From Deltaproteobacteria bacterium (lineage in GTDB: Bacteria; Myxococcota_A; Polyangia; Polyangiales; Ga0077539): a DNA stretch of 64,000 nt. The notes beneath the pieces are model-generated. The model was not told the origin of the DNA, searched no databases, and saw nothing but the letters and a program-made list of their open reading frames with translations. Shown piece by piece: positions 24,817 to 32,958 of this stretch. The translations under genes and the position numbers were made by a program. The stretch spans positions 1 through 64,000 of the forward strand of contig JACRDB010000034.1 in NCBI GenBank assembly GCA_016218725.1, written 5' to 3'. Each line of letters starts with the position of its first letter. The first letter of the stretch is position 1.

Positions 24817-26268
24817 GTGCCACGCGCCCGGAAGCCCTCCTCCCTCGCCACCATCCTCTCCCTGAGCCTGGGCGCCCCCCTCGCGGGCGCCCAACCCGCC
24901 TCGGCGCCGCCCCCGGCGCCCAGCGCCCCCAGCACGCCAGGAACCCCTGCGGGAGCCGCCGCCACGGAGGCCACCCCCCGAGGGTTCTCCTTCGGCTCCT
25001 ACGGGCGCGTCACCGTGGCCTCGGACCTGCGCGGACGCTCGGGGCAGCAGGCCAACCTCGTGGCCCACGGGCCCCGGCTGGACCTCCCCCCCTACGCGGA
25101 GCTCCAGTTCAACTACGACGCGGTCTTCGGCCGTATCCGCGCCCGCACGGTGATCACCCTCGCGGTCAACGAGAACCTCTTTCACTTCAACGGCCGCTTT
25201 GATGGCACCTTCGCCGTGCGCAACCTGTACCTGGAGGCCCAGGGGGTGTTCAGCCCGCAGCTGTCGCTCTGGGTGGGCTCGCGGATGTACCGCGGGGATG
25301 ACATCTACCTCCTGAACTGGTGGCCCCTGGACAACCTCAACACGGTCGGCGGCGGCGCGCGCTACGAGCTCGGCGGCAGGCTCATCCTTCAGGCCCAGCT
25401 CGGCATGAACCGCCTCGATGACCCCTACCAGCTCCAGAGCATTCGCATCGCCCCGCGCGAGGGCTTCGGTCCCCAGAACGCGCTGCTGCTGGATCGCCCG
25501 AGGCTCCTGGCCAGCGCCAAGGCGACGTACTTCTTCCAGCCCCTCACCTCCCGCGGGGGGCTCAAGCTCTCGCTCTACGGCGAGCTCCACAGCATGGCCG
25601 CGGGCGTCCGGCAGACCAACGACGCGGGCGCCCGGGAGCTCCTCCCGGCGGACGGAGGCACGGTCCTCGGCGCCCAGCTCGGCGGCTGGACCGGCGAGCG
25701 CAGCACCTTCTTCAACGTGTGGGTGCGCTACGCCCGGGGCCTCGGGGCCTACGGGGACCTCCGGGTGCCCGTGTCCCAGGGCACCGCCCGCAGCGCCTCA
25801 CGGGCCGAGGAGTTCCTGGTGGCCGCCGCGGGCAACTGGGAGCGGGGCGCCTTCGGGGTGCTCTTCGGCGCCTACGCGAGGTATTTCCGTGACGCGGACC
25901 CGTCGGTGTTCTCCCGGGGTGCCCTCTGGGAGGGGGCCGTGGCCCTGCGCCCTACCGTGTGGTTCGGCCAGCACGCGGGCCTCTCCCTGGAGGGCTCCTA
26001 CCAGCGCATTGTCTACAACGCCCTGGACCCGGTGACCGGCGAGGGCGCCGCCCAGGGCTCGCTCTTCCGCGTGGGGGTGGTGCCCTTTGTCACCCCGGCG
26101 GGCCGGGGCAACTTCACCCGCCCGCACCTCCAGGTGATCTATACCGCCACCGTGAGGGACGCTGGGGCCCGCAGGCTCTATGCCCCGGACGACCCCTTCG
26201 GGTTCAACAGCGTCGAACATTTTCTTGGGCTCGGCACCGAATGGTGGTTCAACAGTTCGTATCTGTGA
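24817..26268 (+). CDS. LamB/maltoporin-like outer-membrane porin
   Basis: The 483-residue product has a signal peptide ending near GAPLAGAQ, then an Ala/Pro-rich spacer. A beta-barrel of maltoporin character follows: GFSFGSYGRVTVASD as first strand, LWVGSRMYRGDDIYLLNWWPLDN as the loop-3-like segment, many alternating aromatic strands, and a terminal strand EWWFNSSYL. Maltoporins are trimeric sugar channels; the cargo here is not predictable. The start is GTG 24817. Strict coexpression with the metallopeptidase is doubtful because a -10-like box separates them. Confidence 0.75.
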   Translation: MPRARKPSSLATILSLSLGAPLAGAQPASAPPPAPSAPSTPGTPAGAAATEATPRGFSFGSYGRVTVASDLRGRSGQQANLVAHGPRLDLPPYAELQFNYDAVFGRIRARTVITLAVNENLFHFNGRFDGTFAVRNLYLEAQGVFSPQLSLWVGSRMYRGDDIYLLNWWPLDNLNTVGGGARYELGGRLILQAQLGMNRLDDPYQLQSIRIAPREGFGPQNALLLDRPRLLASAKATYFFQPLTSRGGLKLSLYGELHSMAAGVRQTNDAGARELLPADGGTVLGAQLGGWTGERSTFFNVWVRYARGLGAYGDLRVPVSQGTARSASRAEEFLVAAAGNWERGAFGVLFGAYARYFRDADPSVFSRGALWEGAVALRPTVWFGQHAGLSLEGSYQRIVYNALDPVTGEGAAQGSLFRVGVVPFVTPAGRGNFTRPHLQVIYTATVRDAGARRLYAPDDPFGFNSVEHFLGLGTEWWFNSSYL

Positions 26269-26286
26269 CCCCGCAGGGAGGTGTTG

Positions 26287-27345
26287 ATGCTCCGTCGTTC
26301 GGCGTCCCTGGTGGCCCTGGCCGGCGCCCTCCAGAGCCTCCCCGCGGGGGCCCAGGTGCCCTCCACGGCGCGCTTCGTGTACGTGCTGGGCCCCGGTACG
26401 GACCGCTGCCCCGACGAGGACACCTTCCGCGGTGAGGTGCTCGCCCGCCTGGGCTTCGACCCCTTCCGCCCGGACGCTCTCCTGGTGCTGGAAGCCACCG
26501 TGGAGCGCGGCCCTGCTGGCCTGCGCGGGAGCCTCCAGCGCCGGGACGCCAGCGGGACGGTGCTCGGCCGCCGGGACTTTGTCGAGCCCCGCGACTGCGC
26601 CGCCCTGGTCACCCGCATGGCGGTGTCCGCCAGCATCGCCCTGAACCCCGTGGCCCCCCGACGAGACGGCTCCCTCCCGCCGCCGGTCACGGTCCCCGGT
26701 CCCGCCGGCCCCGTCGGCCCCGCGGGGGAGCCCGGGCCCGCCGGGCCGCCAGGGCCGCCAGGCCCCGCTGCCCGCTGCGAACGCTGTACGGAAGCGCCCT
26801 CGCGGTCGCATTTCGGGGTGCATGTAGGTCTAGGTGTGCTGGGCCTCACGGGTACCTCCGTGGGGGCCACGCTGGGGGCGTCCATTCATGTGGAGCTCCG
26901 GGCGAGGGTGTGGTCCCTGGGGCTCGAAGGGCGGCTGGAGCTCCCCACGCAGACGGGTCTCCAGCCCAGGGAGCACCCGAGGATCGAGACGGGCACCACC
27001 CTCGGGACGAGGCTCTCGCTGGCGACGGCGTCGGTGTGCTTTCACCGCTGGGTGTTCGCGGGGTGCTTCCTGGTCGGGGCGGGGCTCTTGACCAGCACGA
27101 TCACGGACGCCTCCGGGGGGCTCCGGGAGGCTCCCTCGGTGCCGCTGTACCTCTCGGCGGGCCTGCGCGGGGCGGTGGAGTTCCCTCTCGGTCGGGCGCT
27201 GGGGCTCAGGCTCCGCGCGGAGCTGTCCTCGCCGCTGGTGTCCGTGGGGGTACGGGCCACGGAGACGGGCTTCCCCCCCGCGACCCTGTGGGTCACGCCC
27301 GCCCTCGCGGCGGCCCTGGGGCTGGACCTCCGCGTGGCGCTTTGA
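26287..27345 (+). CDS. Barrel-like envelope protein with collagen-type Gly-X-Y segment
   Basis: The 352-residue protein starts at ATG 26287 with GGGAGG 5 bases upstream. A signal peptide (LVALAGALQSLPAGAQ) precedes a domain with RFVYVLGPGTDRCPDEDTFRGEV, which I recognise from other myxobacterial exported proteins. Then comes a run of Gly-X-Y triplets, including GPAGPVGPAGEPGPAG and GPPGPPGPA, followed by a Cys pair (CERC). The C-terminal 190 residues are probably a beta-barrel of alternating hydrophobic strands. Eight or so triplets are enough for a short triple helix only if trimerised. It follows the porin gene by 12 bases. Confidence 0.65.
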   Translation: MLRRSASLVALAGALQSLPAGAQVPSTARFVYVLGPGTDRCPDEDTFRGEVLARLGFDPFRPDALLVLEATVERGPAGLRGSLQRRDASGTVLGRRDFVEPRDCAALVTRMAVSASIALNPVAPRRDGSLPPPVTVPGPAGPVGPAGEPGPAGPPGPPGPAARCERCTEAPSRSHFGVHVGLGVLGLTGTSVGATLGASIHVELRARVWSLGLEGRLELPTQTGLQPREHPRIETGTTLGTRLSLATASVCFHRWVFAGCFLVGAGLLTSTITDASGGLREAPSVPLYLSAGLRGAVEFPLGRALGLRLRAELSSPLVSVGVRATETGFPPATLWVTPALAAALGLDLRVAL

Positions 27346-27355
27346 CCGTTGGAGG

Positions 27356-28873
27356 CTACGGATGCGGAGTTGCGGGCACGGCGGGCGTCGGTGCCGCGAT
27401 GGCGGGGTCCACGATGCGGAACTCCACCCGGCGGTTCAGGGCGCGGGCCTCCCGCAAGGCGCGGCGGCGCAGCCCCGCGATCTGGCGTACAGGCCGGGTC
27501 TCGCCGAAGCCATGGGCCTCCAGGCGCGTCGCCTCGATGCCGTGCTCCGTGAGCCACCGCAGCACGCTGGCGGCCCTGCGATTGGACAGGTCCAGGTTCG
27601 CGGCGTCATCGTTTACGTCGTCGGTGTGGCCCTCGATGGCCACCCTACGAATCCCGGGCATGGCCCTCATGGCCTCGCCCACGGCGGTCAGCACCGGGTC
27701 CGAGGTGGGCAGGATCGTGTCCATTGCAGTGGCGAAGTACACGGGCTGGTTGATCCGGATCAGCCCAGCCTGGACCAGAACCAATCCAGGGCAGCCGTTG
27801 CGCTGGGGGTCGGTGCTGGGCGCTCCAGGCTGATCGGGGCAGGCGTCCGGAGGCTCGGGCACCGAGTCGCGGTCTCGGTCCGGCAAGGGGCAGCCCAACC
27901 GGGCGGGGTCGGGGTAGAGCCCCGAGGACACCGCGCGACACTGGTCGAGGCCGTTGCGTACGCCGTCGTTGTCGTCGTCGCCGTCGGGGCAGCCCCGGCG
28001 GGCCGCGTCGGGGGTCGGTCCGGCGGGGACCTGGACGCACTGGTCTTCGTCGTCGTAGACGCCGTCGCCGTCGGCGTCGGGACGCGGGCAACCACGCCGG
28101 GCCGGGTCCGGCGTGGGGCCCGCCGGGACCTGGACGCACTGGTCTTCGTCGTCGTAGACGCCGTCGCCGTCGGCGTCGGGACGCGGGCAGCCGAGGCGTC
28201 CGGGGTCGGGGTTGGCGCCGCGGGGCACCGTGACGCACTGGTCGTCGGGGTCCAGCACGCCGTCGCCGTCGGTGTCCAGCGGCGACAGCGGCGGCGGGGC
28301 CTCCGGCGGCGCCCGCAACGTGAACGACAGCCCGAAGCTGAGGTAGGTCGCGTTGGACGGGGCGTTGGCCTCCGGGTCGTGCTTTACGAGGTGGAACCTG
28401 GCCGAGGGTCCGACCCCGAGCCACGGCGCCAGCGCGAATTCGAAGCCCAGGCCCGCGTCAAAGCCCAGCCGTCGCTCCTCGCCGGTGCTCACATGACCGA
28501 CGTTCCCATCCAGCCACAGGCGCCCCAGGGAGCCAAGGCGGGGCTCGATCCGGAGCCCTCCCTGGACGGCCAGCACCCTCCCGCCCCCGAGGCCCGACTG
28601 GGCGGAGACAAAGAAGAAGCCGTTGTTGACCGAGCCCTGGAGCGAGAGCCAGTCGGTAAGGTTGAAGCCAAGCCTCCCGGTGAGCTGGAGGTGGGCCCCG
28701 TCGTAGCCGAGCTGGGCGCGCTGGAGCTCCGGGAGCATGATCCCCGCGCCCGCCTCCCCACGCAGCGCGAAGCGCTGGAGCACCTGGGCCTCCGCGCGGC
28801 CCGCCGCGAGGGCGAACGCGAGGGTCGCGGCCGAGACAACGAGCGCCTGACCGGAGCGGTTCCTGACTGTCAT
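27356..28873 (-). CDS. OmpA-family protein with thrombospondin type-3 repeats
   Basis: This 505-residue outer-membrane protein has a signal peptide (LVVSAATLAFALAAGRAEAQ), an N-terminal barrel of about 170 residues, and four TSP3-like calcium-binding repeats of DxDGDGVxDxxDQC type. The OmpA C-terminal peptidoglycan-binding domain shows PVYFATAMDTILPTSD, EGHTDDVNDDAANLDLSNRRAASV and HGFGETRP. It ties the outer membrane to the wall. ATG 28873 is chosen because GGAG lies 6 bases upstream; an earlier ATG at 28885 overlaps the stop of the upstream gene (TGATG) and is also possible. It converges on the collagen-like gene. Confidence 0.88.
   Translation of the reverse strand: MTVRNRSGQALVVSAATLAFALAAGRAEAQVLQRFALRGEAGAGIMLPELQRAQLGYDGAHLQLTGRLGFNLTDWLSLQGSVNNGFFFVSAQSGLGGGRVLAVQGGLRIEPRLGSLGRLWLDGNVGHVSTGEERRLGFDAGLGFEFALAPWLGVGPSARFHLVKHDPEANAPSNATYLSFGLSFTLRAPPEAPPPLSPLDTDGDGVLDPDDQCVTVPRGANPDPGRLGCPRPDADGDGVYDDEDQCVQVPAGPTPDPARRGCPRPDADGDGVYDDEDQCVQVPAGPTPDAARRGCPDGDDDNDGVRNGLDQCRAVSSGLYPDPARLGCPLPDRDRDSVPEPPDACPDQPGAPSTDPQRNGCPGLVLVQAGLIRINQPVYFATAMDTILPTSDPVLTAVGEAMRAMPGIRRVAIEGHTDDVNDDAANLDLSNRRAASVLRWLTEHGIEATRLEAHGFGETRPVRQIAGLRRRALREARALNRRVEFRIVDPAIAAPTPAVPATPHP
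28031..28189 (-). repeat. Recent tandem duplication of a TSP3 repeat unit
   Basis: Positions 28031-28090 and 28130-28189 are identical over 60 bases, giving a 99-base (33-codon) period inside the OmpA gene. The identity at the DNA level, where other repeats in the same protein have diverged, points to a recent duplication or gene conversion. Confidence 0.8.
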
Positions 28874-28884
28874 CGTGGTCTCCA

Positions 28885-29823
28885 TCAGTAGGTGAACTCG
28901 CCGACGAAGAACGGTGAGGTGCGGGAGCACTCCGTGGTGGGCATCCCCGGGGGCATGAACATCCGCGTGTAGCGCTGGCGGAGCACCGAGCCCTCGTAGA
29001 CCTCCACCACGGCCGAGGTCGCCATGGTGATGTTGTAGGGCACCAGGCAAACGAGGTACCCGCCGCGCGCAGCGCCCCTGGTCCAGAAGACGTTCTCCGG
29101 GCCGGTGCCGGTGGTGTCGTCCCGATCCAGGGTCCCGCCGCAGGCCATGCGGCTGGCGAAGTAGATGTTCATCCCGCACGGCGGCGTAACGTGGAGGTCC
29201 ACGTCCCCGGCCCGGTCCCAGGTGAGGGTGAAGCGCAGGTCCCCGGTGCCGATGCACACGCCGTTGACGCACGCCTGAGAGGCCGGGCAGCCTCGGCCGC
29301 AGCCGCCGCAGTTGGCGGAGTTGGTCAAGAGGTCCACGCAAACCCCGGCGCCGGCGTCCACGACGCCCGCGTCCGCGCCGCAGAGGGTCTGGAAGCTGGC
29401 GCAGGGGGGAGGGCCGATGCACGTGCCATTGACACACGCGTGCATCGCGGGGCAAGCCTTGTTGCACAGGCCGCAGTGCGCGGTGCTGGTCAGGAGATTG
29501 ACGCAGCTCGCGCCGCACGCGAAGAGGCCCATCGCGCACACCAGAGGCACGTCCGCCACGTCCGCAGTCCCAGTGTCTGCCGCCGCCGTGTCTGGTGGGG
29601 TGGTGTCCGGCGGGGGCTGTGTGTCCGGGGGGGTGGTGTCCGGGGGGGTGGTGTCCAGCGGGGGCTGTGTGTCCTGTAGGGTGGTGTCCGGTGGGGGCTG
29701 TGTGTCCGTCGCGGCCTCGCTCCCCGCGTCGAGCGGGGCCAGGACGCTTCGACCTACCGTGCAGCCCCCCGCGAAGATCGCGAGGAGGCCCATCGCAGCG
29801 AAGCAGTTGTCAGAGCGAAACAT
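28885..29823 (-). CDS. Stig1-repeat lipoprotein with YfaP/DUF2135-like domain
   Basis: The 312-residue lipoprotein starts at MFRSDN, five bases after GAGGAG; lipobox LAIFAGGC. A Thr/Pro/Asp linker follows, containing repeated PPDTTPPDT units. Then come two cysteine-rich repeats of the Stig1-like pattern (CVNLLTSTAHCGLCNKAC and CVDLLTNSANCGGCGRGC). The C-terminal domain, GDLRFTLTWDRAGDVDLHV with DDTTGTGPENVFW, matches the DUF2135/YfaP-like fold found in exported bacterial proteins. Ligand binding on the surface is plausible but unproven. The OmpA gene follows at once and the two likely form one operon. Confidence 0.75.
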   Translation of the reverse strand: MFRSDNCFAAMGLLAIFAGGCTVGRSVLAPLDAGSEAATDTQPPPDTTLQDTQPPLDTTPPDTTPPDTQPPPDTTPPDTAAADTGTADVADVPLVCAMGLFACGASCVNLLTSTAHCGLCNKACPAMHACVNGTCIGPPPCASFQTLCGADAGVVDAGAGVCVDLLTNSANCGGCGRGCPASQACVNGVCIGTGDLRFTLTWDRAGDVDLHVTPPCGMNIYFASRMACGGTLDRDDTTGTGPENVFWTRGAARGGYLVCLVPYNITMATSAVVEVYEGSVLRQRYTRMFMPPGMPTTECSRTSPFFVGEFTY

Positions 29824-29984
29824 CGACCACTCCTCGGCCAAGGCGCCGACGCCGCATTGGTTGTGTGGACCAGAGGGAAGCTCACCCGGGTCAGGAAAAG
29901 CAAGGAAATTGCGCCGCAGCGCCCGCGACGGCCCTACGGCCCACGCCCGCCGTCAGGAGGAACGGGTGGCCGTCAGGGAGGCCC

Positions 29985-30956
29985 TCAGGGCGGGACCACG
30001 AAGTTGGCGCAGGCGTTCTCCAGCACCCGGAGCGAGTCGGAGAAGAAGCCCGCGTACTCCACGGCGCACACGTCCCCGAGGAAGCCGTTGGCCCCGAAGC
30101 GTCGGGTGAACCCGACGAGCCTGGCCGCGGGGCTGTTGCCGCAGGGCGCCCCCAGGCGGTTCACCAGGAGCGACAGCACCACCACGTTCTCCGCGATGCC
30201 GCTGCGGAGCGCGAGCACCTGCCGGTGCCACTCCTCGGAGGTGCCGCCGGAGCCGTAGGTCATGCAGCGGCCCGCCTCGTCGCAGCCGTCGGGGACGTCG
30301 TCCTCGTCGGTGATGAGCACCACGACCAGCAGCGAGTCCCGGCGGAGGAAGCCCGCGTTGCAGCGCCCCGGGAGGCTCGCCTCGGGCCGAAGAGCGTTCA
30401 GGAGCGCCCGGATGGGCTTCTCATCGTCGCTCCCGCCGGTGCCCACGGTGCCGATGCATGCAAAGCGCCCGGCGAGGTCCGGCTGGGACTGGTCCAGGTA
30501 GTTGGCCCCCGTACGGAACGGCCGACAGTCCCGGTTGCTGGACAGGGGCCCCGAGGGCCTCACGATCAGGCTCCCGAGCTCCGTGCACCCCGGGGCGTTC
30601 TCGAAGGTGTCGCTGGTGGTCGCCACCCCGAGGTGGATGCTCGACGCCGTGCGGAGCCTGGAACGAATCCCGTCGATGAAGCCCGGGAAGCTCCGCACCA
30701 GGGCCGCCTGTTCGTCCGCCATGGAGCCGGAGCTGTCGATCACGAAGAGGAGGTCCACGTTGGTGCAGTTGCGCCGCCCCGCGAGGTCCACGGCGGGGGC
30801 GTCCAGCGCGGTCACGTCCCCGGTGGGCGGCAGCACCGCGCCGTCCAGGGTGGAGCCATCGGACACGGCCCCGCCGTCGCCGGCCACGAAGGGCCTCGGT
30901 CCGTCACCACAACCGAGGAGGAGGAGCGCGAGCGTAGAACACCAGGGCGCCTTCAT
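29985..30956 (-). CDS. von Willebrand factor A-domain lipoprotein
   Basis: The 323-residue product starts at MKAPWCSTLA with lipobox LALLLLGC. The mature part has a vWA domain with the MIDAS motif DLLFVIDSSGSMADEQ, the second MIDAS threonine region around TVGTGGSDDEKPI, and LLVVVLITDEDDVPD as the following metal strand. Scattered cysteines suggest disulfides outside the cytoplasm. Such myxobacterial lipoproteins are presumed adhesins or scaffolds. It lies directly downstream (18 bases) of nuoI on the same strand but is unlikely to be part of complex I. Confidence 0.82.
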   Translation of the reverse strand: MKAPWCSTLALLLLGCGDGPRPFVAGDGGAVSDGSTLDGAVLPPTGDVTALDAPAVDLAGRRNCTNVDLLFVIDSSGSMADEQAALVRSFPGFIDGIRSRLRTASSIHLGVATTSDTFENAPGCTELGSLIVRPSGPLSSNRDCRPFRTGANYLDQSQPDLAGRFACIGTVGTGGSDDEKPIRALLNALRPEASLPGRCNAGFLRRDSLLVVVLITDEDDVPDGCDEAGRCMTYGSGGTSEEWHRQVLALRSGIAENVVVLSLLVNRLGAPCGNSPAARLVGFTRRFGANGFLGDVCAVEYAGFFSDSLRVLENACANFVVPP

Positions 30957-30974
30957 GGCGCCATGGTACACGCC

Positions 30975-31601
30975 TCAGTGACCCCGGAGGCGGTCGATCC
31001 CGGGGTGCGAGGGGTCCCCAGGCTCGTGCCGGGGGTTCTCGCTCTTGAACTCGCCGTGCTGCGACGGGATGCTCATGAGCTTCTCCTTGTCGAAAATGAA
31101 GCTCGCCCGGTTGTCCAGGGCGGTCATGTGCATGCCCGTGTCCATGCGGATCGCGTCGCAGGGGCAGGCCTCCACGCAGTAGCCGCAGAAGATGCACCGG
31201 AGCTCATCGATGACGAACTCCTCGGGGAAGCGCTCGTAGCCCCGGCGCTTGTCCCCGGCGGGGTACTCCGCGGGCTTGATGTAGATGCACTGGGCGGGGC
31301 ACGCCGTGGAGCAGCACAGGCACGCCACGCACCGCGGAGAGCCGTCCTCCCGGTGGGTCAGGCGGTGCACGCCCCGCCAGCGCTCGGGGTAGGCCCGCTT
31401 CACCTCGGGGTACTCCAGCGTGGCGATGCCCTCGGCGAAGGGGTCCTCCGCGGGGTTGGCGTAGCTGTTGGCCACCATCTGCTGGGTGCCCTTGAAGAAG
31501 TGCTTGAGCGTGAGCCCGAGGCCCTTCACCAGCTCCACCAGGTACGACTGGTCCCCGAGGGTCCTCAGGGGCTTCTTCATCACCTTGGTCCGTGCGGTCA
31601 T
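30975..31601 (-). CDS. nuoI: NADH-quinone oxidoreductase subunit I
   Basis: The 208-residue product carries two 4Fe-4S sites in bacterial ferredoxin style, CVACLCCSTACP and CIFCGYCVEACP, which bind clusters N6a and N6b of complex I. LGLTLKHFFKG near the N-terminus and EYPEVKRAYPERWRG are NuoI features. It hands electrons from the peripheral arm to NuoB. The C-terminus (about 30 residues after the second site) is longer than minimal. It is the last nuo gene of this operon; nuoJ is replaced by an unrelated lipoprotein gene. Confidence 0.96.
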   Translation of the reverse strand: MTARTKVMKKPLRTLGDQSYLVELVKGLGLTLKHFFKGTQQMVANSYANPAEDPFAEGIATLEYPEVKRAYPERWRGVHRLTHREDGSPRCVACLCCSTACPAQCIYIKPAEYPAGDKRRGYERFPEEFVIDELRCIFCGYCVEACPCDAIRMDTGMHMTALDNRASFIFDKEKLMSIPSQHGEFKSENPRHEPGDPSHPGIDRLRGH

Positions 31602-31619
31602 CGCTGTCTTCCCTTCGCG

Positions 31620-32918
31620 CTACGCCCGGCCGGCCTGGAGGAACAGGAGGATGGTGCCCGTCGCCAGGACGTTCACCAGCGCCGCCGGGAGGAGCACCCT
31701 CCACCCGAGCTTCATGATCTGGTCGTACCGGAAGCGCGGGAGCGTCCACCGGATCTGGAGCTGGAGGAACACCAGGAGCAACACCTTCAAGAGGAAGTTC
31801 CCCGCGCCCACGGCCACCACGGCCCAGTGGGGCCAGTGCCACACGAAGCTCGTCCCCAGGTGGGCGAAGGAGCTGCCGCAGTGCGTGAGGAGGTCCCTCG
31901 CCGTCACCGCGTGCTGCTGCGCAAGCTCCGCGGCGGCGTCGAAGCCCACCATCTTGTCCCCGTGCTGGGCCACGAAGGCGCTCACCACCTCGGGGTCCAG
32001 CGCCCGCCCGGCGCTGATCATCACCTCGACGCCGCGCTGCGTAAGGAAGGGCATGTGCCAGCCGCCCAGGAACACCGTGGTGAGGATGGCCCCCGCGGTG
32101 CACACCTCCACCAGCTCCCCGGCGGCGAACATGCCGAACTTGAGCCCGGAGTACTCCGTGAAGTACCCGGCCACCACCTCGCTCTCGCCCTCGGGTACGT
32201 CGAAGGGCACGCGCTTGGTCTCCGCGATGGCCGCCGTGGCAAAGAGCACGAAGGCCAGCGGCTGCGCGAAGATCCCCCAGACGTGGTCCACCTGCCAGTC
32301 CACCATCTCCCCGATGCGCGGGGACTGGTACACCATGAAGGCCCCCACCAGCGAGAGCCCCATGGCGACCTCGTAGGACACCATCTGGCTCGCCGCGCGC
32401 AGGCCCCCGAGGAGCGAGAACTTGTTGTCCGAGCTCCACCCCGCCAGCGCCGCGCCGATGACCCCGGCCCCCGCCACCGCGAAGATGAACAGGATCCCCA
32501 CGTCCAGGTCGGCGATCTGGAGCGGGACCACCCGCGCCCCGGCCTCCGCGGTCCAGGAGGCCTGGTACATCTCCCGGAGGTGGTTCAGGTGCAGCGTCGG
32601 CCCGAAGGGGATCACCGCGAAGAGACACAACGGCGGCACGATGGAGATGATGGGCGCGGCGGCGTAGAGCCATTTGTCCGCCTTGGGCGGGCGCCAGTCC
32701 TCCTTCCACACCATCTTGATCCCGTCGGCGATGGAGTGGATGAGCCCCGCCGCGCGGATCTTGCGGCCAAAGAGCGGGATGAAGGCCCGGTTGGGCCCCA
32801 TCCGGTCTTGCATCATCGCGCTCTGCTTGCGCTCGACCCACAGGAGGATCGCCCCCACCTGCGCCAGGATCCCGACGATGATCCCGACCTTTACCAGCGC
32901 CTGTACCCAGAACAACAT
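31620..32918 (-). CDS. nuoH: NADH-quinone oxidoreductase subunit H
   Basis: The 432-residue integral membrane protein begins MLFWVQALVKVG after a GAGGAAGG ribosome site. ERKQSAMMQDRMGPNRAF is the quinone-site signature, and DVPEGESEVVAGYFTEYSG with FDVPEGE is the conserved loop. About eight transmembrane helices are visible. NuoH links the peripheral arm to the proton pumps. An insert of roughly 90 residues (around 280-370: VFLGGWHMPFLT...HCGSSFAHLG) makes it longer than the usual 320-350 residues. Confidence 0.96.
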   Translation of the reverse strand: MLFWVQALVKVGIIVGILAQVGAILLWVERKQSAMMQDRMGPNRAFIPLFGRKIRAAGLIHSIADGIKMVWKEDWRPPKADKWLYAAAPIISIVPPLCLFAVIPFGPTLHLNHLREMYQASWTAEAGARVVPLQIADLDVGILFIFAVAGAGVIGAALAGWSSDNKFSLLGGLRAASQMVSYEVAMGLSLVGAFMVYQSPRIGEMVDWQVDHVWGIFAQPLAFVLFATAAIAETKRVPFDVPEGESEVVAGYFTEYSGLKFGMFAAGELVEVCTAGAILTTVFLGGWHMPFLTQRGVEVMISAGRALDPEVVSAFVAQHGDKMVGFDAAAELAQQHAVTARDLLTHCGSSFAHLGTSFVWHWPHWAVVAVGAGNFLLKVLLLVFLQLQIRWTLPRFRYDQIMKLGWRVLLPAALVNVLATGTILLFLQAGRA

Positions 32919-32958
32919 CGCTTGACCTTCCTCGGAGGAGACTCCCAAGAATGCGCCG

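Noticed and set aside
19965..24974. A 1669-codon open frame on the minus strand, opposite the metallopeptidase gene
   Set aside because: It lacks domains and is low-complexity Val/Gly/Ala/His, as expected from the GC-biased third positions of the true gene on the other strand, which has a signal peptide and an active-site motif.
28885..29840. Upstream TTG start at 29841 for the Stig1/YfaP lipoprotein
   Set aside because: The ATG at 29823 has GAGGAG at ideal spacing, and the added residues contain no signal features.
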